Shown here piece after piece: positions 1-7,467 of a stretch of 43,319 nucleotides of DNA. The translations under genes and the position numbers were made by a program. The stretch is taken from contig DXDD01000163.1 in the NCBI GenBank assembly GCA_019115665.1, positions 1 through 43,319 on the forward strand. Reading direction: 5' to 3'. Under the pieces are notes generated by a model. It was not told the DNA's origin. It was given only the letters and a program-made list of their open reading frames with translations, and made no database searches. This DNA is from Candidatus Eisenbergiella pullistercoris (GTDB lineage: Bacteria; Bacillota; Clostridia; Lachnospirales; Lachnospiraceae). Each line of letters begins with the position of its first letter. The first letter of the stretch is position 1.

Positions 1-213
1 GTGAAATGGGGCGGCGCCGGCGCGCTGGTTCCGATCACCGGCTTTGCCAATTCCGTGGCGGCCTGCGCGATTGAATTTAAGAAGGAAGGCCAGGTCTTCG
101 GCGTGGGCTGCAAGATCTTCACCATTGCCGGTCCTGTGATCCTGTACGGGATTTTTATGTCCTGGGTGCTGGGGGTGATTTACTGGGCGGGGAAAGTGAC
201 GGGAATCCTTTAG
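1..213 (+). CDS. spoVAC: Stage V sporulation protein AC, C-terminal part
   Basis: SpoVAC is an integral membrane subunit of the SpoVA channel, which moves dipicolinic acid (DPA) into the forespore and out again at germination. Only the last 70 codons are in the window; the frame is open at base 1, so the start lies upstream and the GTG at base 1 is not the real start. The visible part has the family motif VPITGFANSVAACAIEFK, then a hydrophobic segment (FTIAGPVILYGIFMSWVLGVIYW) ending close to the usual family C-terminus. Normally spoVAD follows directly. Here a terminator follows and spoVAD lies almost 4 kb away. Identification rests on the motif and the other spoVA genes in the window. Confidence 0.85.
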   Translation: MKWGGAGALVPITGFANSVAACAIEFKKEGQVFGVGCKIFTIAGPVILYGIFMSWVLGVIYWAGKVTGIL

Positions 214-327
214 TACCTGCATGACTGTGGGCCGGATCTTCACAGACAACACAGGCAGAAGGGAAAACAGGCCGGAAGCGATATGGCCCGGCCTGAGCAG
301 AACATAATTGGCGGGAAGATGCGCTCT

Positions 328-350
328 GGGGCAGAAAAGGCCCCTTTTTT
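328..350 (+). terminator. Rho-independent terminator after spoVAC
   Basis: The arms GGGGC and GCCCC enclose a 7-nt loop and are followed at once by six T. It would end the spoVAC transcript, so spoVAD cannot be read in the same message unless there is readthrough. A second inverted repeat (AGGCCGG / CCGGCCT) lies just upstream at about 269-293. Confidence 0.7.
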
Positions 351-635
351 CATTCCTGAAATCATAGCTCAACAGGGAAATATTAAGATTTTTCTAAGAG
401 TCTGAAAAACCATTGACATCCTCTTCTCCGTGAGATATGCTGAACTTGTCTTTTGGAAGCCGGAAATTCTGTTCGGGCTTCAAACGTGTAATCACACATT
501 CTGGCAGTTTCTGCCGAAAAAACTCAGTACAAAGTATAGACGGCGGGAACCCGGAAAATAGGGAAGGCACTGTGCTTATAACAGATTTTCTGTAGAAGAG
601 GAAACACCCCGTTCCCTGCCGCAGATGGGAGGACA
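351..635. other. Gene-free stretch
   Basis: I see no convincing gene here. The 92-codon minus-strand ORF (394-672) has no recognisable motif and runs into the Rpn remnant. The last bases hold a ribosome binding site (GGGAGG) for the remnant gene at 636. Confidence 0.5.
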
Positions 636-1126
636 ATGACGGGAAACGAAAGAAAAGATTATGGTTTATCATGCAGCAGAGAATGCAGCATGCCGGAAAG
701 GCAGACAGAGAGAAAACGTGGACTCAGCGTCCGAAAAACACCTCTTGCTGAGGAAATTTCCATCGCCGGACTGCGGGCGCAGTATGATACACATGCGAAA
801 CGGCTGTTGAGCGCGAGACCGGTCCTAGCGAGAATTTTGCAGAAGACGGTGGGAGAATGGTCAGGGATGTGGGAAACGTCTCCTGATTTGATCTGGAAGC
901 GCAGAAAGAGTATTATGTGAAATACCGTCTGGTAGGATCCCGGAGAGCGGGGCAGCCTGTACCGCTTTTTGAATAAATTGAGGAAAGAGGCGTGGAATGG
1001 GGTTCTTTTATCGCCTTCAGTTCTCTTGTAAGGGATGGTCTTCTGCGGACGGATGAAGCGGCCAGACGCATGAAAATGTCGGAAGAGGACTTCGTTGCCA
1101 GAATGCGGGAAGAAAGAGAACGGTAA
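636..1126 (+). pseudogene. Decayed Rpn-family (PD-(D/E)XK) nuclease/putative transposase
   Basis: Two separated pieces look like the ends of one Rpn-family protein, a group of recombination-promoting nucleases abundant in Lachnospiraceae. The N-terminal piece begins at the ATG at 636, behind GGGAGG, and carries AQYDTHAKRLLSARPVLARI, which resembles the typical opening of these proteins. It runs into a stop near 920. The C-terminal piece, in another frame (about 1018-1126), reads SLVRDGLLRTDEAARRMKMS and EEDFVARMREERER before a TAA; that short helical tail is also typical. The catalytic middle (usually about 200 residues) is missing and an in-frame stop precedes the second piece, so the gene is dead by deletion and frameshift. 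Its position between spoVAC and spoVAD makes it a possible scar of the event that split the spoVA operon. The family call is from memory of family motifs and was not searched. Confidence 0.6.
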
Positions 1127-1127
1127 G

Positions 1128-1694
1128 ATGAGGTATCAGGGGAAGGAATACAACAGGATTATATTGGTTGGAAATTCCGGAAGCGGTAAATCCTGGACGG
1201 CAGAGCGGATGGAAAAGATTACCGGGATGCCGGTTATTTATCTGGATAAGGAGTGCTGGCAGTCCGGATGGAAATATCCGCCCAAAGAAGAATGGGAAGC
1301 AAAAAACAGGGATTTTGTCACAGGAGATTCCTGGATTATAGATGGCAATCACAGGGAAACAATGGAAATGCGTTTTCAGAGAGCAGAGCTGATTCTGTTT
1401 TTTGATATCAATCCGGTTCTATGTATGTGGAGAGTCTGGCGGAGGCATGGCCGGAAACGGACGGACCTGGCGGAAGGAATGGAAAAGGAAGAGAAGCGTG
1501 ACAGAATGTTTTATAAGCTGCTGGCATATATCTGGACATCGCACCGAAAAAGGCGAGAGTACATCTGGAGTTTATATGAAAAGTATCCCTCCAGAATGAT
1601 TTCTTTCAGGAGAACAGGGCAGATCAGAGAATTTCTGGAAGACATTGAAAAAGAAAACAATAGAACAACAAAAAAGGAGAACTACATACCATGA
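1128..1694 (+). CDS. P-loop NTPase, adenylate-kinase-like (FlaR/topology-modulation type)
   Basis: This small P-loop kinase-like protein (188 aa from the chosen start) has a Walker A motif GNSGSGKS near residue 17 and then the pattern of the group often annotated as DNA topology modulation protein FlaR: YLDKECWQSGWKYPP, WIIDGNHRETMEMR, and a basic lid region rich in R, K and W. Those names do not establish function; the fold suggests phosphotransfer to a small molecule. The ORF track starts at 1095, but that start lies inside the Rpn remnant. The ATG at 1128, two bases after the remnant stop, places the P-loop at the usual distance from the N-terminus. The stop overlaps the acetyltransferase start as ATGA, so the two are translationally coupled. 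Confidence 0.75.
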   Translation: MRYQGKEYNRIILVGNSGSGKSWTAERMEKITGMPVIYLDKECWQSGWKYPPKEEWEAKNRDFVTGDSWIIDGNHRETMEMRFQRAELILFFDINPVLCMWRVWRRHGRKRTDLAEGMEKEEKRDRMFYKLLAYIWTSHRKRREYIWSLYEKYPSRMISFRRTGQIREFLEDIEKENNRTTKKENYIP

Positions 1695-2344
1695 ATTCAA
1701 AGGAAGCGAAAAAAAGAATGATGGAGGGCAGGATCTATCCGCCCGGAGACGAGGAGATCATGGCGGAACAGGTGGTCTGCATGCAGAAACTGTGGGAGTA
1801 TAACCAGATCCAGCCGAAGGATATGGATCAGCGTTTCCCGAAGCTTCAGGACATGTTCGCCGAGATCGGAGAGGGCAGTTACATCGAGCCGCCGCTTCAC
1901 GCCAATTTCGGCGGGAAGCATGTGCATTTCGGGAAATATGTATATGCCAACTACAATCTGACCATGGTGGACGATACTCATATTTATGTGGGAGACTATA
2001 CCATGATCGGCCCCAATGTGACCATCGCGACGGCGGGACATCCCATCGATCCCGCGCTTCGTAGCGTGCAGGCCCAGTATAACATGGAGGTTCATATCGG
2101 AAAAAATGTCTGGATCGGCGGAGGCTGCGTCCTGCTTCCCGGCGTTTCCATCGGGGATAATACCGTCATCGGCGCGGGCAGCATCGTGACGAAGGACATT
2201 CAGGCCAACGTGGTGGCATACGGGAATCCCTGCCGGGTGATCCGGGAGATCGGCGAGCACGACAGGAAGTATTATTACAGGGACAGGAAAGTGGATGTTG
2301 AGGTGAGAGACGGACAGATCGAATCCCTCACCCCGGAGGAGTAG
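1691..2344 (+). CDS. Sugar O-acetyltransferase (maltose/galactoside type, left-handed beta-helix)
   Basis: This is an acetyl-CoA-dependent O-acetyltransferase of the LacA/Maa/NodL family, cytosolic and active on simple sugars. The length (217 aa) is near the family norm. An N-terminal Maa domain (KKRMMEGRIYPPGDEEI) precedes hexapeptide repeats such as VHFGKYVYANYNLTMVDD and IGKNVWIGGGCVLLPGVSIG. The motif TIATAGHPIDP contains the expected catalytic histidine. NPCRVIREI closes the helix as in homologues. An AAAAAGGAG site lies upstream of the ATG, which overlaps the preceding stop by 4 nt. The sugar specificity cannot be read from sequence; a starch-degrading amylase lies next door on the other strand. 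Confidence 0.93.
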   Translation: MNSKEAKKRMMEGRIYPPGDEEIMAEQVVCMQKLWEYNQIQPKDMDQRFPKLQDMFAEIGEGSYIEPPLHANFGGKHVHFGKYVYANYNLTMVDDTHIYVGDYTMIGPNVTIATAGHPIDPALRSVQAQYNMEVHIGKNVWIGGGCVLLPGVSIGDNTVIGAGSIVTKDIQANVVAYGNPCRVIREIGEHDRKYYYRDRKVDVEVRDGQIESLTPEE

Positions 2345-2353
2345 AAAGGGGCA

Positions 2354-2427
2354 GGCAGGCCGGAGCCTCTGCCGGCCGCAGAAAAAGAGGCAGTCTTTCC
2401 GGCAGCTCGTTCCGTGTCCGGCCTGCC
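2354..2427. terminator. Inverted repeat between convergent genes, possible bidirectional terminator
   Basis: The perfect 11-bp arms GGCAGGCCGGA and TCCGGCCTGCC flank a 52-nt loop between the acetyltransferase and the amylase, which converge here. T-runs are short on both sides (CCCTTTC on plus, CCCCTTTCT on minus), so termination activity is only likely. Confidence 0.35.
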
Positions 2428-2452
2428 CGCCCTTTCGGCTTCCGGGTCCCCC

Positions 2453-3904
2453 TTACCGGACGTCGGGAACCCACACGGAGACGGAGCCTCCGCCCACAGA
2501 AAAAGCGGCGCTTCCGCTCTCATCCAGCACGATCGTCTGCTTCTGGTTTCCCAGCGCGTCCCGGAAGGCGCATCCGGCGAAGCGTGCGCCCATGCACATG
2601 TTTTTGCTGCCGCCGGGGCCGTCCGTCAGGATGACGGCGCAGCCGGAGCCGGGGCGGTCCTCCTCTCCCAGGCGCGTCCAGCCGACGATGTTGTAATCGT
2701 CAAAATAGTCGATCTGCTCCCCGTACGCCGCATCCCGGCGAAGGCGCAGGAGAGCGTCCAGCTGCGCGCCCACAGGGCCGATCTGATCATGGGGAACGCC
2801 GTAATAATCCCCGTAGAAGACGCAGGGAATGCCTTCCCGGCGCAGGAGGATCATGGCATAGGCGAGCGGTTTGAACCAGCCCTGCACCCAGGAGGAGAGC
2901 GCCTGACCCGGCTGGGTATCGTGGTTATCCACAAAGGTGACCGCCCGGTCGGGCCGTTCGGCGGTCAGAGTTCCGTCGAAGATCCGGCTCATGTCAAAGC
3001 AGCCGTTGCTGGAGGAGGCCTGTACGAAGTGAAAATGCAGCGGCACGTCAAACAGCCGCATGACCAGGCCGGATTCATCCAGATAATGGATCAGGGACTT
3101 CACGTTCGGACTCCAGTATTCCCCGACGGCGGGAAGGCGTTTTCCCGTTTTTTTCCTAAGCTCCATGAGCCAGTGGCTGTAAAAGGGAAACCGGATGTGC
3201 TTGACCGCGTCCAGCCGGAAGCCGTCCACCCCGGTCATATTCAGATACCATTCGCCCCAGCGGTCCAGCTCTGATACCACCTCAGGATTGTTCATATCCA
3301 GATCGGCGCCCATCAGATAGTCGTAATTCCCGTTTTCCGGATCCACCTCATCGTCCCATTCCTTGCCCGCAAACTGAAAGATCTCATGCTTCTTTCTGCG
3401 GTCGTCCCAGTCCACGCCGGTGAAGTGGGTATGATTCCACTGAAAACCGGAATATTTTCCTCCCCTGCCGGGAAACCGGAAGCTGGTCCAGGCGGATATC
3501 TCCTGCGCCGGCCCTTCCTCCTCGTTCCGGTTGGTATCGTCGCATTCCTCCGCCAGCACAGTCTCGCAGCCGTCCGCGCCCATTTTATGGTTCAGGACGA
3601 TGTCCGCAAGCACGGAAAGCCCCGCCTCATGCAGCGCCTTTACGGCCGCAAGATATTCGTCTTTGGTGCCGTACTTCGTGGGAACGCTTCCCTTCTGGTC
3701 AAATTCTCCCAGATCGTAAAGATCATAGACGCCGTAGCCCACGTCCGACTTCCCCTGCGCCCCCTTATAGGCGGGAGGCAGCCATACGTCGGTAAAGCCC
3801 GCCTCCTTCAGATGCGCCGCATCCGCCGCGGCCCGTTTCCAGTGCCCGGCGTCTTCCGGCAGATACCATTCAAAGTATTGAATCATGGTTTTATTTTCAT
3901 TCAT
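2453..3904 (-). CDS. Cytoplasmic alpha-amylase, GH13
   Basis: Endo-hydrolysis of alpha-1,4-glucans. The 483-aa protein has no signal peptide and opens with MNENKTMIQYFEWYLPEDAG, as in intracellular Firmicutes amylases (about 480-490 aa). GH13 signatures in order: ADIVLNHKMGADG (region I), GVDGFRLDAVKHI with the nucleophile Asp (region II), AVGEYW with the acid/base Glu (region III), and FVDNHDTQPGQ with the transition-state-stabilising Asp (region IV). A C-terminal beta-sandwich of about 80 residues ends in SVWVPDVR. The ORF track start at 3946 adds 14 residues; the ATG at 3904 is preferred because GGGAGGAAACAG lies just upstream and homologues start there. The gene is monocistronic, convergent with the acetyltransferase, and lies in the gap between spoVAC and spoVAD. 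Confidence 0.95.
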   Translation of the reverse strand: MNENKTMIQYFEWYLPEDAGHWKRAAADAAHLKEAGFTDVWLPPAYKGAQGKSDVGYGVYDLYDLGEFDQKGSVPTKYGTKDEYLAAVKALHEAGLSVLADIVLNHKMGADGCETVLAEECDDTNRNEEEGPAQEISAWTSFRFPGRGGKYSGFQWNHTHFTGVDWDDRRKKHEIFQFAGKEWDDEVDPENGNYDYLMGADLDMNNPEVVSELDRWGEWYLNMTGVDGFRLDAVKHIRFPFYSHWLMELRKKTGKRLPAVGEYWSPNVKSLIHYLDESGLVMRLFDVPLHFHFVQASSSNGCFDMSRIFDGTLTAERPDRAVTFVDNHDTQPGQALSSWVQGWFKPLAYAMILLRREGIPCVFYGDYYGVPHDQIGPVGAQLDALLRLRRDAAYGEQIDYFDDYNIVGWTRLGEEDRPGSGCAVILTDGPGGSKNMCMGARFAGCAFRDALGNQKQTIVLDESGSAAFSVGGGSVSVWVPDVR

Positions 3905-4049
3905 GAACCTGTTTCCTCCCGAAAAAGCTTTGTTCCATTCTAACACAGTCAGGGAAAATACGCATCTGAAAACGGCAGGATGAGAGTTTGCGCCGCTGAC
4001 GCGGCTGCCGGACCCCGACGGGCGTGCCGGACACGCGGCCGCAGTCTTT

Positions 4050-4079
4050 GCATACTTTCCGGCAAAAATCCGGATACTA
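4050..4079 (+). promoter_or_regulatory. Sigma-G-like forespore promoter of spoVAD
   Basis: GCATA (-35) and GATACTA (-10) are separated by exactly 18 bp. They match the Bacillus subtilis sigma-G consensus GHATR / CATWHTA at all but the first -10 base. Sigma-G drives spoVA in B. subtilis. The predicted start is about 78 nt upstream of the spoVAD ATG. The leader holds a GC hairpin (TGCCGCC, loop TTTG, GGCGGCA, 4123-4140). The assignment is an inference from pattern and context. Confidence 0.6.
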
Positions 4080-4163
4080 TACTATGAGGAAAGGGAGCCG
4101 ATATCCGGCCCTCAAAAATAAATGCCGCCTTTGGGCGGCAGCATGCAGAGGTTAGGTTGATCT

Positions 4164-5264
4164 ATGAAGAAAGAAGAAAGAAATCCGATTCTGGGAAAAC
4201 AGAGCGTCGTGTTCAATGAGCCGGTCTATCTAATCGACAGCGCGTCTGTGGCAGGAAAAAAGGAAGGGGAAGGCCCGCTGGGGAATCTGTTCGATCTGAC
4301 AGGCGAGGACGACGACGATCTGTTCGGCTGCAAAAGCTGGGAGGATGCGGAGAGCTGCCTGCAGCGGCAGGCCCTGTCCCTGGCGCTGAAAAAAGCCGGG
4401 TGGAAGCAGGAGGAGGTGCGTTTCCTGTTCGCGGGCGATCTCCTGGGGCAGGAGATCGCCACGAGCTTTGGTCTGGAAAATTTTGAGCGGCCGCTGTTCG
4501 GCCTGTACGGGGCCTGCTCTACCTGCGCCCTTTCTCTCACGCTGGCCTCGCTTATCATCGCGGGCGGCTTCGCGGAGAGGGCGGCCTGCGTGACCTCAAG
4601 CCATTTTGGCAGCGCGGAAAAGGAGTTCCGTTATCCGCTGGGGTATGGCAACCAGCGCCCCCTGTCCGCCACCTGGACGGTGACGGGAAGCGGCGCTTTT
4701 CTGCTCGCGAAGCGGGCGGATTCCGCAAAGCCGGCGCGGGCGGCCATTACCGGCATGACGCCGGGAAAAATCGTGGACTTCGGCCTGAAGGACAGCATGA
4801 ACATGGGAGCCTGCATGGCGCCCGCCGCGGCGGATACCATCCGGCAGCATCTGCAGGATTTCGGCAGGAGGCCGGAGGATTATGATAAGATCATCACCGG
4901 GGATCTGGGGAGCGTGGGCCGGACGGTTCTTCTGGATCTGCTGGAAAAGGAAGGGATCGATATCTCCGGAAACCATATGGACTGCGGCATTGAGATCTAT
5001 GACGCGAAGGAGCAGGACACCCATGCGGGCGGCTCCGGCTGCGGCTGCTCGGCCGTGGTGCTTTCCGCCTACATCCTGAAAATGCTGGAGGAGGGCGTAT
5101 GGAAGCGGGTGCTGTTCGCGCCTACGGGGGCGCTGCTTTCCAAAACCAGCTTTAACGAAGGGAGGGCCGTTCCGGGAATCTGCCACTGCATTGTGCTGGA
5201 AAAACCGCCGCTGCACTGCGCTGGAAAAACCACTTGCGAAAGCGGTACGGACAGATTAAAATAG
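4164..5264 (+). CDS. spoVAD: Stage V sporulation protein AD (DPA-binding SpoVA subunit)
   Basis: SpoVAD is the soluble, membrane-associated subunit of the SpoVA complex. It has a thiolase/KAS III-like fold and binds dipicolinic acid rather than making a lipid. The protein (366 aa, slightly longer than the usual ~340) carries the family motifs FNEPVYLIDSASVAGKKEGEG, LFGLYGACSTCALSL, CVTSSHFGSAEKEFRYPLGYG, SATWTVTGSGA and HMDCGIEIYD. The C-terminal ~20 residues beyond VLEKPPL are an extra basic tail. The ATG at 4164 follows a weak site (TTAGG) 8 nt upstream. It sits alone behind its own sigma-G-like promoter, separated from spoVAC by four other loci and from spoVAE by 3.4 kb. Downstream genes follow closely and could be co-transcribed, but none is a known sporulation gene. 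Confidence 0.95.
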   Translation: MKKEERNPILGKQSVVFNEPVYLIDSASVAGKKEGEGPLGNLFDLTGEDDDDLFGCKSWEDAESCLQRQALSLALKKAGWKQEEVRFLFAGDLLGQEIATSFGLENFERPLFGLYGACSTCALSLTLASLIIAGGFAERAACVTSSHFGSAEKEFRYPLGYGNQRPLSATWTVTGSGAFLLAKRADSAKPARAAITGMTPGKIVDFGLKDSMNMGACMAPAAADTIRQHLQDFGRRPEDYDKIITGDLGSVGRTVLLDLLEKEGIDISGNHMDCGIEIYDAKEQDTHAGGSGCGCSAVVLSAYILKMLEEGVWKRVLFAPTGALLSKTSFNEGRAVPGICHCIVLEKPPLHCAGKTTCESGTDRLK

Positions 5265-5288
5265 AAAACGCGGGAAAGGAGGGATCTC

Positions 5289-5519
5289 ATGCGTACCATG
5301 GAATTCAAGATGGAGCGGCCCGGCCTTCTGAAGGAAGGGGACCATGTAACGGTAACGGAAGGGCTGCTTCCCAGCAATTATTATTATACGATCGATCCTT
5401 CCCTTGCCATGTCGGCAAATTACCCTTTCCGGGAAAGACTGCTTGCCAGAGAGGGCGATGTGACTGCCGTAGTGGAAAATGAACGGGGCTTCTATGTGAC
5501 GGTGACTTTTGCGGAATGA
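5289..5519 (+). CDS. Small conserved-looking protein of unknown function
   Basis: I do not recognise this 76-aa protein. It is soluble, mildly acidic and beta-rich in appearance ([39 protein letters not shown]), with no signal peptide, membrane segment or cysteine. A strong AAAGGAGGG site 6 nt before the ATG supports translation. It starts 24 nt after spoVAD, so it is probably co-transcribed with it, and precedes the SDR gene. The [11 protein letters not shown] and REGDVTAVV pattern would suit a small SH3-like barrel, but that is only an impression. Confidence 0.65.
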   Translation: MRTMEFKMERPGLLKEGDHVTVTEGLLPSNYYYTIDPSLAMSANYPFRERLLAREGDVTAVVENERGFYVTVTFAE

Positions 5520-5572
5520 AAACGGAGAGATTCAGCGCCGGGCGTCATGTCGCCGGATCGGAGGGAAAGAGG

Positions 5573-6277
5573 ATGCAGAAAAAGAATGTGCTGATCGCGG
5601 GAGCGTCCCGCGGACTGGGAAGAAATTTTGTCAGAAAATATCTGGAGGACGGCTGGCGGGTATTCGCCGGAGTCCGCAGGACAGACAGCCTGGCGGATCT
5701 GAAGGAGGAATATCCGGACAGTCTGTATGCGGTCGCCATGGATGTCTCGGACACGGCGTCCGTACAGGAAGCGGCGGAACAGGTGAAGAGGGTGACGGAC
5801 CGGATCGATCTGCTGATCAACAACGCCGGAATTCATTCGGCGACCTCCTACGAGGTGCTGGAGAAAGCGGATCTGGATGAGTGCAGGGAGGTTTACGACG
5901 TAAACGCGCTGGGGCCTCTGCGGGTCATAAAGGCGTTCCTTTCCCTGATCCCGACGGACGGAACGGGAATGATCGTCAACATTTCCTCCGACAGCGGCAG
6001 CATCGGAACGGCAGGCAGGATCAAAGAATTTGACTACTGCATGTCAAAGGCGGCGCTGAACATGGCAACGAAGCTTCTGGACAATTATCTGGCGGACCGG
6101 AGCATCCGGCTGCTCGCTGTCCAGCCCGGCTGGATGAGGACGGACATGGGCGGACAGAACGCGGATCTGGATCCTTACGATGCGGCCGCACAGCTGGTAC
6201 GGCTGTTCGGAGAAATGGACAGAACAGACAGAGAACCGCTTTTCGTGGGCAACGACGGGACACAGATCCCCTGGTAA
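5573..6277 (+). CDS. Short-chain dehydrogenase/reductase
   Basis: This NAD(P)-dependent oxidoreductase of the classical SDR family has 234 aa. The cofactor motif GASRGLG is at residues 9-15, NNAGIHSA follows near residue 83, the catalytic Ser lies in VNISSDSGSIG, and YCMSK provides the Tyr and Lys. PGWMRTDMGG is the usual post-catalytic loop. The basic residues after beta-2 (VRRTDS) suggest NADP(H). The ORF track start at 5516 overlaps the preceding stop, but the ATG at 5573 has GGAGGGAAAGAGG just upstream and places the Rossmann motif at the normal distance. The nearest family comparison is the C-factor-like SDR group; the substrate cannot be assigned. Confidence 0.9.
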   Translation: MQKKNVLIAGASRGLGRNFVRKYLEDGWRVFAGVRRTDSLADLKEEYPDSLYAVAMDVSDTASVQEAAEQVKRVTDRIDLLINNAGIHSATSYEVLEKADLDECREVYDVNALGPLRVIKAFLSLIPTDGTGMIVNISSDSGSIGTAGRIKEFDYCMSKAALNMATKLLDNYLADRSIRLLAVQPGWMRTDMGGQNADLDPYDAAAQLVRLFGEMDRTDREPLFVGNDGTQIPW

Positions 6278-6340
6278 CGGACGGCGGCGCGGATAAGCGG
6301 ACATTTGAAAAAACAAAAAATTTTCCAGGAGGAATCAAAG

Positions 6341-6721
6341 ATGTTAAAGAAGATTACGACAGAGAAAGCCCCTGCGGCGATCGGACCCTATTCTCAGGCG
6401 GTTGCCGCCGGGAATTTCCTGTTCGCTTCCGGCCAGATCCCCATCAATCCGGCAAGCGGCCAGGTGGAGGCGGAGGGGATCGAGGCCCAGGCCGAGCAGG
6501 TCATGAAGAACGTGGGAGCCATTCTGGAGGCGGCGGGAACGGATTACGCCCATGTGGTGAAGACCACCTGTTTCCTTGCCGATATGGCGGACTTTGCCGC
6601 GTTCAACGGCGTATATGAGAAATACTTTACGGAAAAACCGGCAAGAAGCTGCGTGGCGGTAAAGGCGCTTCCCAAAGACGTGCTCTGCGAGGTGGAGGTC
6701 ACCGCGCTTCTGGAGGAATGA
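6341..6721 (+). CDS. ridA: RidA family reactive enamine/imine deaminase
   Basis: RidA proteins hydrolyse the 2-aminoacrylate and other enamine/imine intermediates released by PLP enzymes. The 126-aa protein has the family hallmarks: KAPAAIGPYSQAVAAGNFLFASGQIPI, VVKTTCFLADMADFAAFN, and near the end PARSCVAVKALPKDVLCEVEV with the substrate-binding arginine followed by the conserved glutamate. The start at 6341 rather than 6305 is set by the CAGGAGG site and by family length. It overlaps the following kinase gene by ATGA (6718-6721), so the pair is co-translated. Confidence 0.95.
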   Translation: MLKKITTEKAPAAIGPYSQAVAAGNFLFASGQIPINPASGQVEAEGIEAQAEQVMKNVGAILEAAGTDYAHVVKTTCFLADMADFAAFNGVYEKYFTEKPARSCVAVKALPKDVLCEVEVTALLEE

Positions 6722-7296
6722 GCGTGGGAAGCCGCCGGGCTCCGGGCGTGAAAGCCGGCCTGTCCGGAAAGGAAAACGTCGTCCTGATCGGAATGCCGGG
6801 AGCGGGGAAAAGTACCGTCGGAGTGGTCCTTGCGAAGAATCTGGGCCGCCGGTTTCTGGATTCCGATCTGGTCATTCAGGAAAAAACGGGCAGGCTGCTC
6901 CATGAGATCATTTCCGAAGAAGGGCTGGAGGGCTTTCTTGCCATTGAAAATGAGGTCAACGGAAGCCTCCCGCAGAACGGAAGCGTCGTCGCCACAGGCG
7001 GGAGCGTGATCTACGGCGCGGAGGCGATGGAGCATCTGAAAAAGACGGGCGCAGTCGTATATCTGAAGCTTTCCTTTGCGGAGATCGAAAGCAGGCTCGG
7101 CGACCTGAAAAAGCGCGGCGTTGCTCTGAAGGAGGGACAGACGCTGCGGGAGCTGTATGAGGAGCGGGTGCCGCTCTACGAGAAATACGCTGACCTGACT
7201 GTAGAGTGCGGCGGAAAAAGCATCCGCGCGATCGTGGAGGAGCTTTCCGGAAGGCTTTCCTGCGCCGAAGACCGGGAGGCGGAAAATTGTAAATGA
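6718..7296 (+). CDS. Shikimate-kinase-like P-loop kinase
   Basis: By overall sequence this is a shikimate kinase (AroK/AroL) family member of 192 aa. Walker A is GMPGAGKST, RFLDSDLVI holds the aspartate that binds shikimate in true enzymes, GGSVIYG replaces the usual GGGVV, and ERVPLYEKYADLTV holds the C-terminal arginine. Two features differ from classical AroK. The FRxxE motif that supplies a shikimate-binding arginine reads FLAIE here, and the third glycine of the GGG loop is serine. It may be a clostridial side branch with altered substrate rather than the aroK of the chorismate pathway; no other aro gene is in the window. It is coupled to ridA by ATGA and followed by a clear terminator. 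Confidence 0.8.
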   Translation: MSVGSRRAPGVKAGLSGKENVVLIGMPGAGKSTVGVVLAKNLGRRFLDSDLVIQEKTGRLLHEIISEEGLEGFLAIENEVNGSLPQNGSVVATGGSVIYGAEAMEHLKKTGAVVYLKLSFAEIESRLGDLKKRGVALKEGQTLRELYEERVPLYEKYADLTVECGGKSIRAIVEELSGRLSCAEDREAENCK

Positions 7297-7310
7297 GATA
7301 TGAACACTTT

Positions 7311-7345
7311 AAATGCCGTGTAAACATTTCACGGCATTTTTGTGT
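7311..7345 (+). terminator. Rho-independent terminator
   Basis: The arms ATGCCGTG and CACGGCAT flank a 9-nt loop and are followed by TTTTTG. It ends the transcript that includes the SDR, ridA and kinase genes. Confidence 0.85.
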
Positions 7346-7350
7346 TTCGG

Positions 7351-7379
7351 TTGTTTTCCCATCTGAGGGAGAGTATAGT
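7351..7379 (+). promoter_or_regulatory. Sigma-A-like promoter of the DUF3810 gene
   Basis: TTGTTT and TATAGT are spaced by 17 bp, directly after the preceding terminator and about 90 bp before the DUF3810 start codon. Confidence 0.5.
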
Positions 7380-7467
7380 TAAAGCAGAAGGAACAGGAGG
7401 TACTTTGGAGACGATCTGCGGCGGCGGGGGAAACCGCTGCAGACAGGATAGGGAATCGGGGGATTAC

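Noticed and set aside
394-672. 92-codon minus-strand ORF after spoVAC
   Set aside because: No motif, no convincing ribosome site, and it overlaps the start of the Rpn remnant.
4164-6277. Ketosynthase-like protein plus SDR as a fatty acid or polyketide cluster
   Set aside because: The thiolase-fold protein has clear SpoVAD motifs and a sigma-G-like promoter; no acyl carrier protein or acyltransferase is nearby.
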